NCBI RefSeq assembly: GCF_025517535.1 | Contig: NZ_JAOPKC010000002.1 | Coordinates: 279,346-343,345, forward strand | Direction: 5' to 3' | DNA length: 64,000 bases | Origin: Halapricum hydrolyticum | Lineage (GTDB): Archaea; Halobacteriota; Halobacteria; Halobacteriales; Haloarculaceae | Shown: one piece after another, positions 25,698 through 32,599 of the stretch | Numbering within the stretch: the first letter of the stretch is position 1 | How the letters are laid out: every line of letters starts with the position of its first letter | Notes under the pieces: model-generated | Seen by the model: only the letters and a program-made list of their open reading frames with translations | What the model was told of the DNA's origin: nothing | Databases searched by the model: none | Translations under genes and position numbers: made by a program

Positions 25698-25720
25698 GCC
25701 GAACTCTGGGGAGCCGAGAC

Positions 25721-25730
25721 ATACATATCT
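25721..25730 (-). promoter_or_regulatory. TATA box deciding the GTG start at 25697
   Basis: AGATATGTAT on the minus strand, about 28 bases before the GTG. Confidence 0.5.
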
Positions 25731-25782
25731 GTCCGTCCGGCGAGCCCGCAGTATTAGGACTCGGGGAACCCTACAGCGGTAC

Positions 25783-26523
25783 ATGTGCACACTGGTGTTC
25801 GCCTGGCAGACCTTCGCCGAGGCGCCGATCGTCGCGGCGGCCAACCGCGACGAGGCGCTTGATCGGCCGTCACGACCGCCCGAGACGTTCGATTCGGGCC
25901 CGGCAGTGCTCGCCCCGCGGGACGGCGAGGCCGGCGGGACGTGGATCGGCGTCAACGATCGGGACGTGTTCGTCGCGATCACCAACCGCTGGACCGACGT
26001 CGAACTGGCGGGCGACCGCTCTCGCGGGTTGCTCGTCCGTGACGCGCTCGGCCGGGAGAGCGCCGAAGACGCCGTCCGCTACGTCGAACGCGAACTCGAC
26101 GCGCGTAGTTACGAGCCGTTCAACCTCGTCGTCGCCGATCGCTCCGCGGCGCTGTTCGTCGAGTACGACGGCAGGGTGGCGATCCGGAACCTCGACCCGG
26201 GCGTCCACGCCGTCGCGAACACGGGCGCCGACGGCCGGTACGCGATCCCGGACCGCCGCCGCGAGCACGCCCAGAGACAGGCCGAGAACGTCGACCGCCT
26301 GCGGACGGAGCTCCAGCCCGAGCCCGGAGAGGACGCCGAGACGTGGCGACGCCGGGCGCGGGAAGCGATCCGCGATCACGAGTACGGCGTCTGCGTCCAC
26401 GGCGACGGGTTCGGCACGCGCTCGTCGTCGTTGATCACGGTCGGTAGCGACGGCGTCACCTATCACTTCGCGGACGGACCGCCCTGCGAGACCGACTACC
26501 GGCCGATCGAAGCCGACCTGTAG
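25783..26523 (+). CDS. NRDE/TANGO2 family protein
   Basis: A 246-residue protein with the NRDE signature: MCTLVFAWQ at the N-terminus (Cys2 is the candidate nucleophile of an Ntn-hydrolase-like fold), AANRDEALDRPS, and GGTWIGVNDRDVFVAITNR. The human relative TANGO2 affects lipid and haem homeostasis; the archaeal role is unknown. The ATG at 25783 exposes Cys2, which decides the start over a longer frame. It is divergently arranged with the DUF457 gene and has a GTATTAGG box about 30 bases upstream. Confidence 0.9.
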   Translation: MCTLVFAWQTFAEAPIVAAANRDEALDRPSRPPETFDSGPAVLAPRDGEAGGTWIGVNDRDVFVAITNRWTDVELAGDRSRGLLVRDALGRESAEDAVRYVERELDARSYEPFNLVVADRSAALFVEYDGRVAIRNLDPGVHAVANTGADGRYAIPDRRREHAQRQAENVDRLRTELQPEPGEDAETWRRRAREAIRDHEYGVCVHGDGFGTRSSSLITVGSDGVTYHFADGPPCETDYRPIEADL

Positions 26524-26579
26524 CCCACCGCGAGAGATCGAAAGCCACCTTTAAGCGAATCCGGGCGCGAACAGCACAC

Positions 26580-26930
26580 ATGAGCACGTCATCGGCCGAG
26601 GACGATCTCTCGGAAGACCAGCGGCGCGGTCTCGAACTCATCCGGGAAACCGGGGGGATCCACCAGAGCGACTTCTGGAAGGAACTTGACGTCAGCTCCC
26701 GGAAGGGAAGCCGTATCGTCGAGTCGCTCGTCGAAGAGGACCTGATCGACCGCGAAGACACCGTCTACAACGGCCACAATACGTACTACCTGACGCCGAA
26801 AGCCAGGGATCTCGACTTCTCTCTCCTGATGGCCGGCGACATGCTCTCGCCGTTCATCGGTGACGAAGAGGTGAATCCACAGAGCGACGCCTTCACGCAG
26901 TGGATCATGAACCTGGCCTACGAGGAGTGA
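26580..26930 (+). CDS. Winged-helix (MarR-like) transcriptional regulator
   Basis: A 116-residue protein with a wHTH at residues about 12-70: ELIRETGGIHQSDFWKELDV then SRKGSRIVESLVEEDLIDRE and a wing ending NTYYLTPKAR. The short C-terminal part is acidic. It probably binds DNA as a dimer; targets are unknown. A TTTAAGC box lies about 28 bases before the ATG. A 79-bp inverted-repeat element follows its stop by 15 bases. Confidence 0.84.
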   Translation: MSTSSAEDDLSEDQRRGLELIRETGGIHQSDFWKELDVSSRKGSRIVESLVEEDLIDREDTVYNGHNTYYLTPKARDLDFSLLMAGDMLSPFIGDEEVNPQSDAFTQWIMNLAYEE

Positions 26931-26945
26931 CCTGAACCTGGCTGC

Positions 26946-27024
26946 TACTGCCGACTGTAAGTTCGTACAGATATTCGGCACGCCGGCGTGCCGAATCGTT
27001 TCGAAAAGTTACAGCCGGCAATAT
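26946..27024. repeat. 79-bp inverted-repeat element, copy B (MITE-like)
   Basis: Inverted relative to copy A at 14930-15008. The terminal repeats are TACTGCCGACTGTAA and TTACAGCCGGCAATA. The centre (26973-26996) is a perfect 24-base palindrome with half-site ATTCGGCACGCC. Like copy A it lies just after a gene's stop codon. Confidence 0.8.
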
Positions 27025-27146
27025 GAGGAGGTATGGCCGAACAGTCATGGCCGGAATACTTCGGGCAGTCGGAATTAATCTCGATTGATCGTTTCGTTTT
27101 CCCTCGATTCGAAACTGCTGAATAGTGCCTCGGCCAATCGGGCCCA

Positions 27147-27533
27147 ATGACCGGACGGGACCACCCGCTCGCGCGGGCCGAACCACTGCTTTTGATCGCC
27201 ATCGGCGGATTCGTCGGGGCGACGCTCCGGTATGCCATCTCGACGGCACTGCCGGGCGGGTTTCCCTGGGGGACGCTGACGGTGAACGTCCTGGGCAGTT
27301 TCGCGCTTGGACTGTTGCTCTACGAAGCCCATCTCACGGACCTGCTGAGCGCGGAGACGCGGCTCATCCTCGGGACGGGCCTGCTCTCGTCGTTTACGAC
27401 CTACAGCACTTTCGCGGTCGAGACGGCGACGCTCGATCCAGCGATGGCGGTTCTCAACGTCGGCGCGAACTACGCGCTCGGGTTCCTGGCCGTGGTCGGT
27501 GCTCGCGCCGTCACCAGGGGGTCGTTGCCGTGA
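27147..27533 (+). CDS. crcB: Fluoride channel Fluc/CrcB, subunit 1
   Basis: A 128-residue four-helix membrane protein that exports fluoride. Family marks are GGFVGATLRYAIS near the N-terminus, GTLTVNVLGSFALG (with the conserved Asn) and SFTTYSTFAVE, the phenylalanine/threonine stretch lining the pore. It overlaps the second crcB by 4 bases, so the two products are likely made together and may form a heterodimer. Confidence 0.94.
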   Translation: MTGRDHPLARAEPLLLIAIGGFVGATLRYAISTALPGGFPWGTLTVNVLGSFALGLLLYEAHLTDLLSAETRLILGTGLLSSFTTYSTFAVETATLDPAMAVLNVGANYALGFLAVVGARAVTRGSLP

Positions 27534-27889
27534 CGAGCCCGGCCGTGCTCGTCGGCGTCGGTGGCGTGCTCGGCGCGATCGCCCGCCATCTCGTCGGCGC
27601 CCGGATCGAGACGGACAACGCCGACACGTTCGCCGTCAACGTGCTCGGGAGCGTCGCGCTGGGGTTGCTCGTGACGGTGCCGCTCGATGCGCAGCTGGCG
27701 TTCGTGTTCGCGACTGGCTTCTGTGGCGCGTTCACGACGTTTTCGTCGTTCGCGTTCGAGACCGTTCGGCTCTACGAGACCGGCCACCGGCGTCGTGCGG
27801 TCACCAACGCTGCCGGCTCGCTGGCGGCCGCGCTGGTGGGCGTCGCGCTTGGCGCAGGGCTGGGCAGCGTGCTTGCGGGCGCGATGTGA
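27530..27889 (+). CDS. crcB: Fluoride channel Fluc/CrcB, subunit 2
   Basis: A 119-residue CrcB homologue starting at a GTG that overlaps the stop of the first crcB in GTGA (27530). It shows GGVLGAIARHLVGAR, DTFAVNVLGSVALG and GAFTTFSSFAFETVRLYETG. Paired, non-identical Fluc subunits occur in many Gram-positive bacteria and archaea. Longer in-frame starts lie inside the first gene and are unlikely. Confidence 0.92.
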   Translation: MTSPAVLVGVGGVLGAIARHLVGARIETDNADTFAVNVLGSVALGLLVTVPLDAQLAFVFATGFCGAFTTFSSFAFETVRLYETGHRRRAVTNAAGSLAAALVGVALGAGLGSVLAGAM

Positions 27890-27945
27890 GACGCGACGAC
27901 GACACTGCCGACAACGTCAAGGCGGCTGGACCGCCACACCCGAAC

Positions 27946-29052
27946 ATGGATCCCGAGCAACTTCGGGCGGACGTCCCGGCACTGGACCGTGCTGTCTATC
28001 TCAACACCGGTGCGTCCAGTCCGAGTCCGCGTCGCGTTGTCGAGGCGATGACAGACTTCGCGGAGTACTTCGAGTACGAGGTCCCTGTCGGTGAGGGCGT
28101 CTACACGGTCGGCTGGGAGACGTACGAGGCTGCGCGCGAGACGATCGCCGGCTTTCTCGGTGTCGACCCCCGCGAGGTCGCGCTCACCAAGAGCACGGCT
28201 GACGGCGTGAATCTGCTCGCCTGCGCGATCGACTGGGAGCCCGGCGACGTGGTCGTCAGGACGGACCTGGAGCATCCTGCCGGGATACTCCCGTGGGACC
28301 GGCTGGCCGATCTCGAAGACATCGAGGTCCGGGTGCTCGAGACGGAGGACGGCCGAGTCGATCTCGACGCGGTCGCGGCTGCCGCCGAGGACGCGCGACT
28401 GTTCGCCGTGAGTTCGCTCACCTGGACTCACGGGACGCGCCTGCCGGTCAGCGAGATCGCCGAAATCGCTCACGACGCCGGCGCGAAAGTGCTCGTCGAC
28501 GCCGTCCAGTCGCCCGGCCAGTATCCCGTCGATCTCGAGCAGTGGGGTGCGGACTTCGTCGTCGGATCCGGTCACAAGTGGCTGCTCGGCCCCTGGGGCA
28601 GCGGCTTCACCTACGTCGACAGCGACGCGATCGACGCGCTGGTGCCCCGCCGGATCGGCTACCGGTCGGTCGAGACGCCGACCGATCCGGAGTACGCGTT
28701 CAGCGAGGGAGCGTCTCGCTTCGAGGTCGGCACCGCCTCGCCGTTGCCACACGTCGGTCTCGCCGAAGCGATGGATCTCCTCGAGGAGATCGGCATGGAG
28801 ACCGTCGAGTCCAGGATCGCACGCCTCACCGATCGACTCAAGGACGGGATCGACGACGAGCGGCTGCTCAGCCCCCGCGAGTACGAGTCCGGCCTGGTAA
28901 CGTTCCGGGTCGACGACCCCGAGGCGACCGTCGAGCGTCTCCGCGAGCGGGACGTGATCGTCCGGTCGCTCCCGTACCCGAAGGCCGTGCGGGCGTCGGT
29001 CCACGCGTTCAATACGGCCGAGGACGTCGACGCGTTGCTCGACGGGCTGTAG
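27946..29052 (+). CDS. Class V aminotransferase / cysteine desulfurase-like PLP enzyme
   Basis: A 368-residue fold-type I PLP enzyme. It has AVYLNTGASSPSPRRV at the N-terminus, LTKSTADGVNLLA, SSLTWTHGTRLPVSEI, LVDAVQSPGQYPVD with the cofactor-binding Asp, and GSGHKWLLGPWGSG whose Lys should bind PLP. It resembles the isopenicillin-N-epimerase/selenocysteine lyase-like branch of class V enzymes, and no clear cysteine-desulfurase active-site Cys loop is seen. Substrate unknown. Confidence 0.9.
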   Translation: MDPEQLRADVPALDRAVYLNTGASSPSPRRVVEAMTDFAEYFEYEVPVGEGVYTVGWETYEAARETIAGFLGVDPREVALTKSTADGVNLLACAIDWEPGDVVVRTDLEHPAGILPWDRLADLEDIEVRVLETEDGRVDLDAVAAAAEDARLFAVSSLTWTHGTRLPVSEIAEIAHDAGAKVLVDAVQSPGQYPVDLEQWGADFVVGSGHKWLLGPWGSGFTYVDSDAIDALVPRRIGYRSVETPTDPEYAFSEGASRFEVGTASPLPHVGLAEAMDLLEEIGMETVESRIARLTDRLKDGIDDERLLSPREYESGLVTFRVDDPEATVERLRERDVIVRSLPYPKAVRASVHAFNTAEDVDALLDGL

Positions 29053-29070
29053 CCTCGAAAACGGAGAAGC

Positions 29071-29733
29071 TCACTCGTCACCGACCGGACGACGACGGAG
29101 CTCGTCGATCCGGGCGCGGAGTTGATCGAGTTCCGACTCCAGTTCCTCGCGACGGTCGATCAGTCCGCTCAGCTCTTCTGTGTTGACCGAGTGGTCCTGT
29201 TCCAGCGACGCCTCCAGGGAGTCGTTAGTCGCCTGCACGAGATAGATAGCGACCTGCAACACTTCCTGGGGGGACTCGGTCGCCTCCAGCAGTGACAGCT
29301 CGCCGGACTGCATCGCATACCTGATCAACGGGACCTCCTCCTCGGCGTGGTAGGTCGTCGTCGTCGAGAGGCCGGTCACGGGGTTGTACCGGTCGTGTGA
29401 CTGCTCGGTGCGCACGACGTTGAACGGTTCCTCCAGGGACGGATACGTCTCCGCGAGGTCACGGAGTTTGTCCGCAGCGGTCACGTCCAGCTGGGCTTCG
29501 ACGTCACCGAAAAACTGCTTGGAGCCGGTGAGACTCAGCGCAACGGCGAAGAAGACGCCCGGCCGATTCTCGGCGAGCGCCCGGATCCGCTCGCGAACCT
29601 CCTCGTGCTCGCCTTCGAGTGTGAGCCGTTCGAGTTCGTCCAGCAACGTCCGGGTCCCCGATTCACGCTCGATGTATTCGGTCACGAGCGCGCCCGGAAG
29701 CTCGGCCTCGTCGGTGTCGTCCCGGCCATTCAT
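29071..29733 (-). CDS. Conserved hypothetical protein with C-terminal coiled coil
   Basis: A 220-residue soluble protein. The middle part is helical (ENRPGVFFAVALSLTGSKQF), and residues about 185-215 form a coiled coil (RREELESELDQLRARIDEL). No family recognised. The ATG at 29733 (MNGRDDTDEAEL) follows a GCGTTTAGGC box by about 26 bases, which favours it over a longer frame. Confidence 0.7.
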   Translation of the reverse strand: MNGRDDTDEAELPGALVTEYIERESGTRTLLDELERLTLEGEHEEVRERIRALAENRPGVFFAVALSLTGSKQFFGDVEAQLDVTAADKLRDLAETYPSLEEPFNVVRTEQSHDRYNPVTGLSTTTTYHAEEEVPLIRYAMQSGELSLLEATESPQEVLQVAIYLVQATNDSLEASLEQDHSVNTEELSGLIDRREELESELDQLRARIDELRRRPVGDE

Positions 29734-29819
29734 ATCACCCCGTTCGTGCCCCGAGCCTAAACGCTTTTGTAGGCTGTTCCCCGGCACGGGGAACGGACTC
29801 GATCACGGACGACGAGTTG

Positions 29820-30497
29820 TCACTGTCGCGGCTCCGTCTCACGGACGTCAGCTACGGCTGCCCGAACGAGCTTCGCCTGGGCCTTCTGGAGGTGTTCGCT
29901 CACCGTGCTGGAAGCACAGCCGAGTCGCTCGGCGACGTCTGCGTGCGTGACGCGTCGCGGCTGTTGGAAGTAGCCCATCTCGAGTGCGACTTCGAGCACT
30001 TCTCGCTGGCGCTCACTCAACGCTGCGAGCGGGTCGGTCCGTCCGCCAGCGTGTTCGCCGATCGCCCGAACGTCGATCTCGACGATGCTCGGCATCGATC
30101 GGAGAACCGACTGTAACACTTCGGACTCACCGACCAGCCGGGCGGTGACGCTCCCGTCGCGGTAAACGACCGGCTTCACGACGACTAGCCCCTCCGTGCT
30201 GGCCGCCTCCAGCACCGTCGCTAACTGTGAGACGGGATCGACTCGCAAGTAGCAATAGAACCGTCCGTCGTCGATCGTCGTGACGTCCCACGAGACCGGG
30301 ATCCCCGTCCGTTCGATCGCCTCGCGGAACGCTGCCTCGTCGCCGGTGATCGAATACAACAGCGTCGGTCGATCGGTATCCCCGAGGTTCCAGTCGACCA
30401 ATCGCGTCTCGGCCACGAACGGCGCGTCGGCGATCACCTCGAAGAACGGCGGCACAGACTCCGGGTCCGGTGTCGCCGTCAACTCCATATACTTCAC
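29820..30497 (-). CDS. HTH-10 (bacterio-opsin activator type) transcriptional regulator
   Basis: A 225-residue regulator. The C-terminal HTH_10 domain (about 165-215) reads LSERQREVLEVALEMGYFQQ then VTHADVAERLGCASSTVSEH, typical of the Bat family in haloarchaea. The N-terminal part is a ligand- or signal-binding domain of unknown specificity. The GTG at 30497 (VKYMELTATPD) is preferred, with a TATTTTTACG-type box about 26 bases upstream; an ATG three codons later is possible. It is divergent from an ABC exporter operon, which it may regulate. Confidence 0.88.
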   Translation of the reverse strand: MKYMELTATPDPESVPPFFEVIADAPFVAETRLVDWNLGDTDRPTLLYSITGDEAAFREAIERTGIPVSWDVTTIDDGRFYCYLRVDPVSQLATVLEAASTEGLVVVKPVVYRDGSVTARLVGESEVLQSVLRSMPSIVEIDVRAIGEHAGGRTDPLAALSERQREVLEVALEMGYFQQPRRVTHADVAERLGCASSTVSEHLQKAQAKLVRAAVADVRETEPRQ

Positions 30498-30518
30498 ACC
30501 CGCACCTGGTCGGCCGTA

Positions 30519-30528
30519 TCGTAAAAAT
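30519..30528 (-). promoter_or_regulatory. TATA-like box of the HTH-10 gene
   Basis: ATTTTTACGA on the minus strand about 26 bases before the GTG at 30497; the same 85-base gap must also hold the promoter of the divergent ABC genes. Confidence 0.45.
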
Positions 30529-30582
30529 GCCCCGGCTATAGACGGCACAATCGCTACCGGGTCGGCACACCTCTGTCGCGAT

Positions 30583-31317
30583 ATGTCGACTCCACCTTCG
30601 ATCACTGTCGAGGGACTCCGCCGGGAGTTCGGGCCGATCACCGCGCTCGACGGCGTCGATCTCGCTCTCGACGGCCCAGCGATCGTGGGCATCGCCGGCC
30701 CGAACGGTTCGGGCAAGACGACGCTGATCAAGTGTCTGCTCGGTCTGCTCGGTCCGACCGGCGGATCGAGCGCGATCGGCGGGGCGGACTCGCTCTCGCT
30801 GTCGCATGACGACCGAGCCCGGATCGGCTACATGCCACAACACGAGGCAGTGTACCGCGATCTGACCGTCCGGGAGAACCTCGCGTTCTTCGCCAGCCTG
30901 TATGACCTCCCGGACCGCGAGCGTGCGGTCGATCGGGCACTCTCGTTCGTCGATCTGCACGAGCGGGCCGACGCCCGCATCAGCGATCTCTCGGGCGGGA
31001 TGATCCGCCGGGCGAGCCTCGCCTGCGCGCTCGTCCACGATCCCGACGTCGTCTTTCTCGACGAACCGACAGTCGGGCTCGACCCGAAGCTGCGGGCGAA
31101 TATGTGGGACGCGTTCCGCAGACGTCGGGAAGCAGGGGCCCTGATACTCGTCTCGACGCATTACCTCGGCGAGGTCCGCAACTGCGACCGCGTCCTCTTT
31201 CTGCGGGACGGACGCGTCCTCGCGTTCGACACGCCGACGGCGTTCCTCGACCGAACGGGAGCTGAAGACATGGAAGGTGCCTTCCTGGCACTCCTCGAAA
31301 AGGAGGAATCGGCATGA
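30583..31317 (+). CDS. ABC transporter ATP-binding protein
   Basis: A 244-residue ATPase of the ABC-2/drug-export type. Walker A is GPNGSGKTT, the Q-loop PQHE, the signature LSGGM (an unusual LSGGMIRR rather than LSGGQ) and Walker B VVFLDEPTVGLDP, with the H-switch STHYLG. It pairs with the permease that overlaps its stop by 4 bases. Likely exports a drug, lipid or other solute; substrate unknown. The start at 30583 gives the usual N-terminus. Confidence 0.93.
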   Translation: MSTPPSITVEGLRREFGPITALDGVDLALDGPAIVGIAGPNGSGKTTLIKCLLGLLGPTGGSSAIGGADSLSLSHDDRARIGYMPQHEAVYRDLTVRENLAFFASLYDLPDRERAVDRALSFVDLHERADARISDLSGGMIRRASLACALVHDPDVVFLDEPTVGLDPKLRANMWDAFRRRREAGALILVSTHYLGEVRNCDRVLFLRDGRVLAFDTPTAFLDRTGAEDMEGAFLALLEKEESA

Positions 31318-32030
31318 ACGGGACGATTCCGGTCGCCACGCGTATCCTCCTGTCGCTGCGGGGCGACCGCCGGACGCTGGCGCTGGTGGTGGTCGTGCCG
31401 GCGTTTCTCATCTGGCTGCTCAGCGAGGTGTTCGCCCGCCCCGAACCGGTCGCACCGATCCTGCTGGGGGTGTTCGTGTTTTTCCTGACGTATATCCTCA
31501 CGGCGATCGGCTTTCTCCGTGAGCGGACGGCCGGGACGCTCGAACGCGTGCTGGTTGCCCCCGTCTCCAGAAGCGGACTCGTCCTCGGATACGTCGTCGG
31601 CTTCGGCGTTCTCGCGACCGTTCAGTCGCTCGTGTTGCTCCTGGCAGCCGTGGCCTTTCTCGACGTGAGCTTTGCCAACGGCGTGGCCCTGTTCGTCCTG
31701 ATCGAGCTGCTGGGGGCGCTCACGGCACTGGGTACCGGGGTCGTCCTCTCGCTGTTCGCACAGAACGAGTTCCAGGCGATCCAGTTCATTCCAGTGGTCA
31801 TCACGCCCCAGGTCATCCTCGGCGGAACGTTCATGCCCGTCGAAGAGTTGCCGACGTACCTCGAGTATCCGGCGCGACTGATGCCGATCACCTATCTGAT
31901 CGACGCCATGGAGTACGTCGTCCTCGATGTCGGGACGACCAGCGAGTTCTGGACCGCAGTCGCCGTGCTGGTCGGGTTCGTCATCGCGGCGATCGGCGTC
32001 GCCAGATTCGTCGTCGGACGCACCGGGTGA
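31314..32030 (+). CDS. ABC-2 type transporter permease
   Basis: A 238-residue permease with six hydrophobic segments and the ABC-2 membrane-domain features FLRERTAGTLERVLVAPVSR (coupling region) and PVVITPQVILGGTFMPVEELP. It overlaps the ATPase gene by ATGA and completes an exporter of two half-proteins, probably a dimer in the membrane. The divergent HTH-10 gene suggests local regulation. Confidence 0.92.
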   Translation: MNGTIPVATRILLSLRGDRRTLALVVVVPAFLIWLLSEVFARPEPVAPILLGVFVFFLTYILTAIGFLRERTAGTLERVLVAPVSRSGLVLGYVVGFGVLATVQSLVLLLAAVAFLDVSFANGVALFVLIELLGALTALGTGVVLSLFAQNEFQAIQFIPVVITPQVILGGTFMPVEELPTYLEYPARLMPITYLIDAMEYVVLDVGTTSEFWTAVAVLVGFVIAAIGVARFVVGRTG

Positions 32031-32149
32031 GCGGCGACGACAGGCGCGGGCGCGCCCCCCTCGTCCCGGTTCGCTGAACGTCTCTGCATCGGACGAGGAT
32101 GTCCACCTCGGGCACAATCCTCTTGGCCGCCCGGCCTGGATGACCCAGT

Positions 32150-32584
32150 ATGTCCGAGTGTCCCTACTGTGGCGGCCCGATCTCGGAGGCGGATCGCTAC
32201 TGCCCGCGCTGTGGCGAACGCCAGACCGACCGCGGCGACCGCGAGGGGTTTCTCGATCCGGCCGTCGTCCAGTACCTCGACGGGATCCGCAACGGCGCGC
32301 GCACCTTCGATCCGGACTCGCCGTACCACGACCAGTTCGAACAGGAAGTGGCCGCTGCTATCGGAGATTTCGCGCACCTGCTGGGCGCAGGTATCGATCT
32401 CCACGACGTGCTCGCAGTCGATCAGTCGGCACCGATAGAGTCGCCGGCCAATCCAGTCGAGGCCGATCCCGCGACCCGACAGCTGCTGGGATTGGCCGTG
32501 CTTCTCGGGCTCATCACCGAATCTTTCTCCGGTGTCGACAGCGACGAACTGCTCGCGAGCTACCACGACCTTCAGAATCGGTAA
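32150..32584 (+). CDS. Zinc-ribbon protein
   Basis: A 144-residue protein with an N-terminal zinc ribbon (CPYCGGPISEADRYCPRCG) and a C-terminal helical domain with a hydrophobic stretch (LLGLAVLLGLITESF). Function unknown; such zinc-ribbon proteins are common in haloarchaea. It follows the ABC operon after about 120 bases with no clear promoter of its own, so co-expression is possible. Confidence 0.82.
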   Translation: MSECPYCGGPISEADRYCPRCGERQTDRGDREGFLDPAVVQYLDGIRNGARTFDPDSPYHDQFEQEVAAAIGDFAHLLGAGIDLHDVLAVDQSAPIESPANPVEADPATRQLLGLAVLLGLITESFSGVDSDELLASYHDLQNR

Positions 32585-32599
32585 TCAGACGGATCGTTT

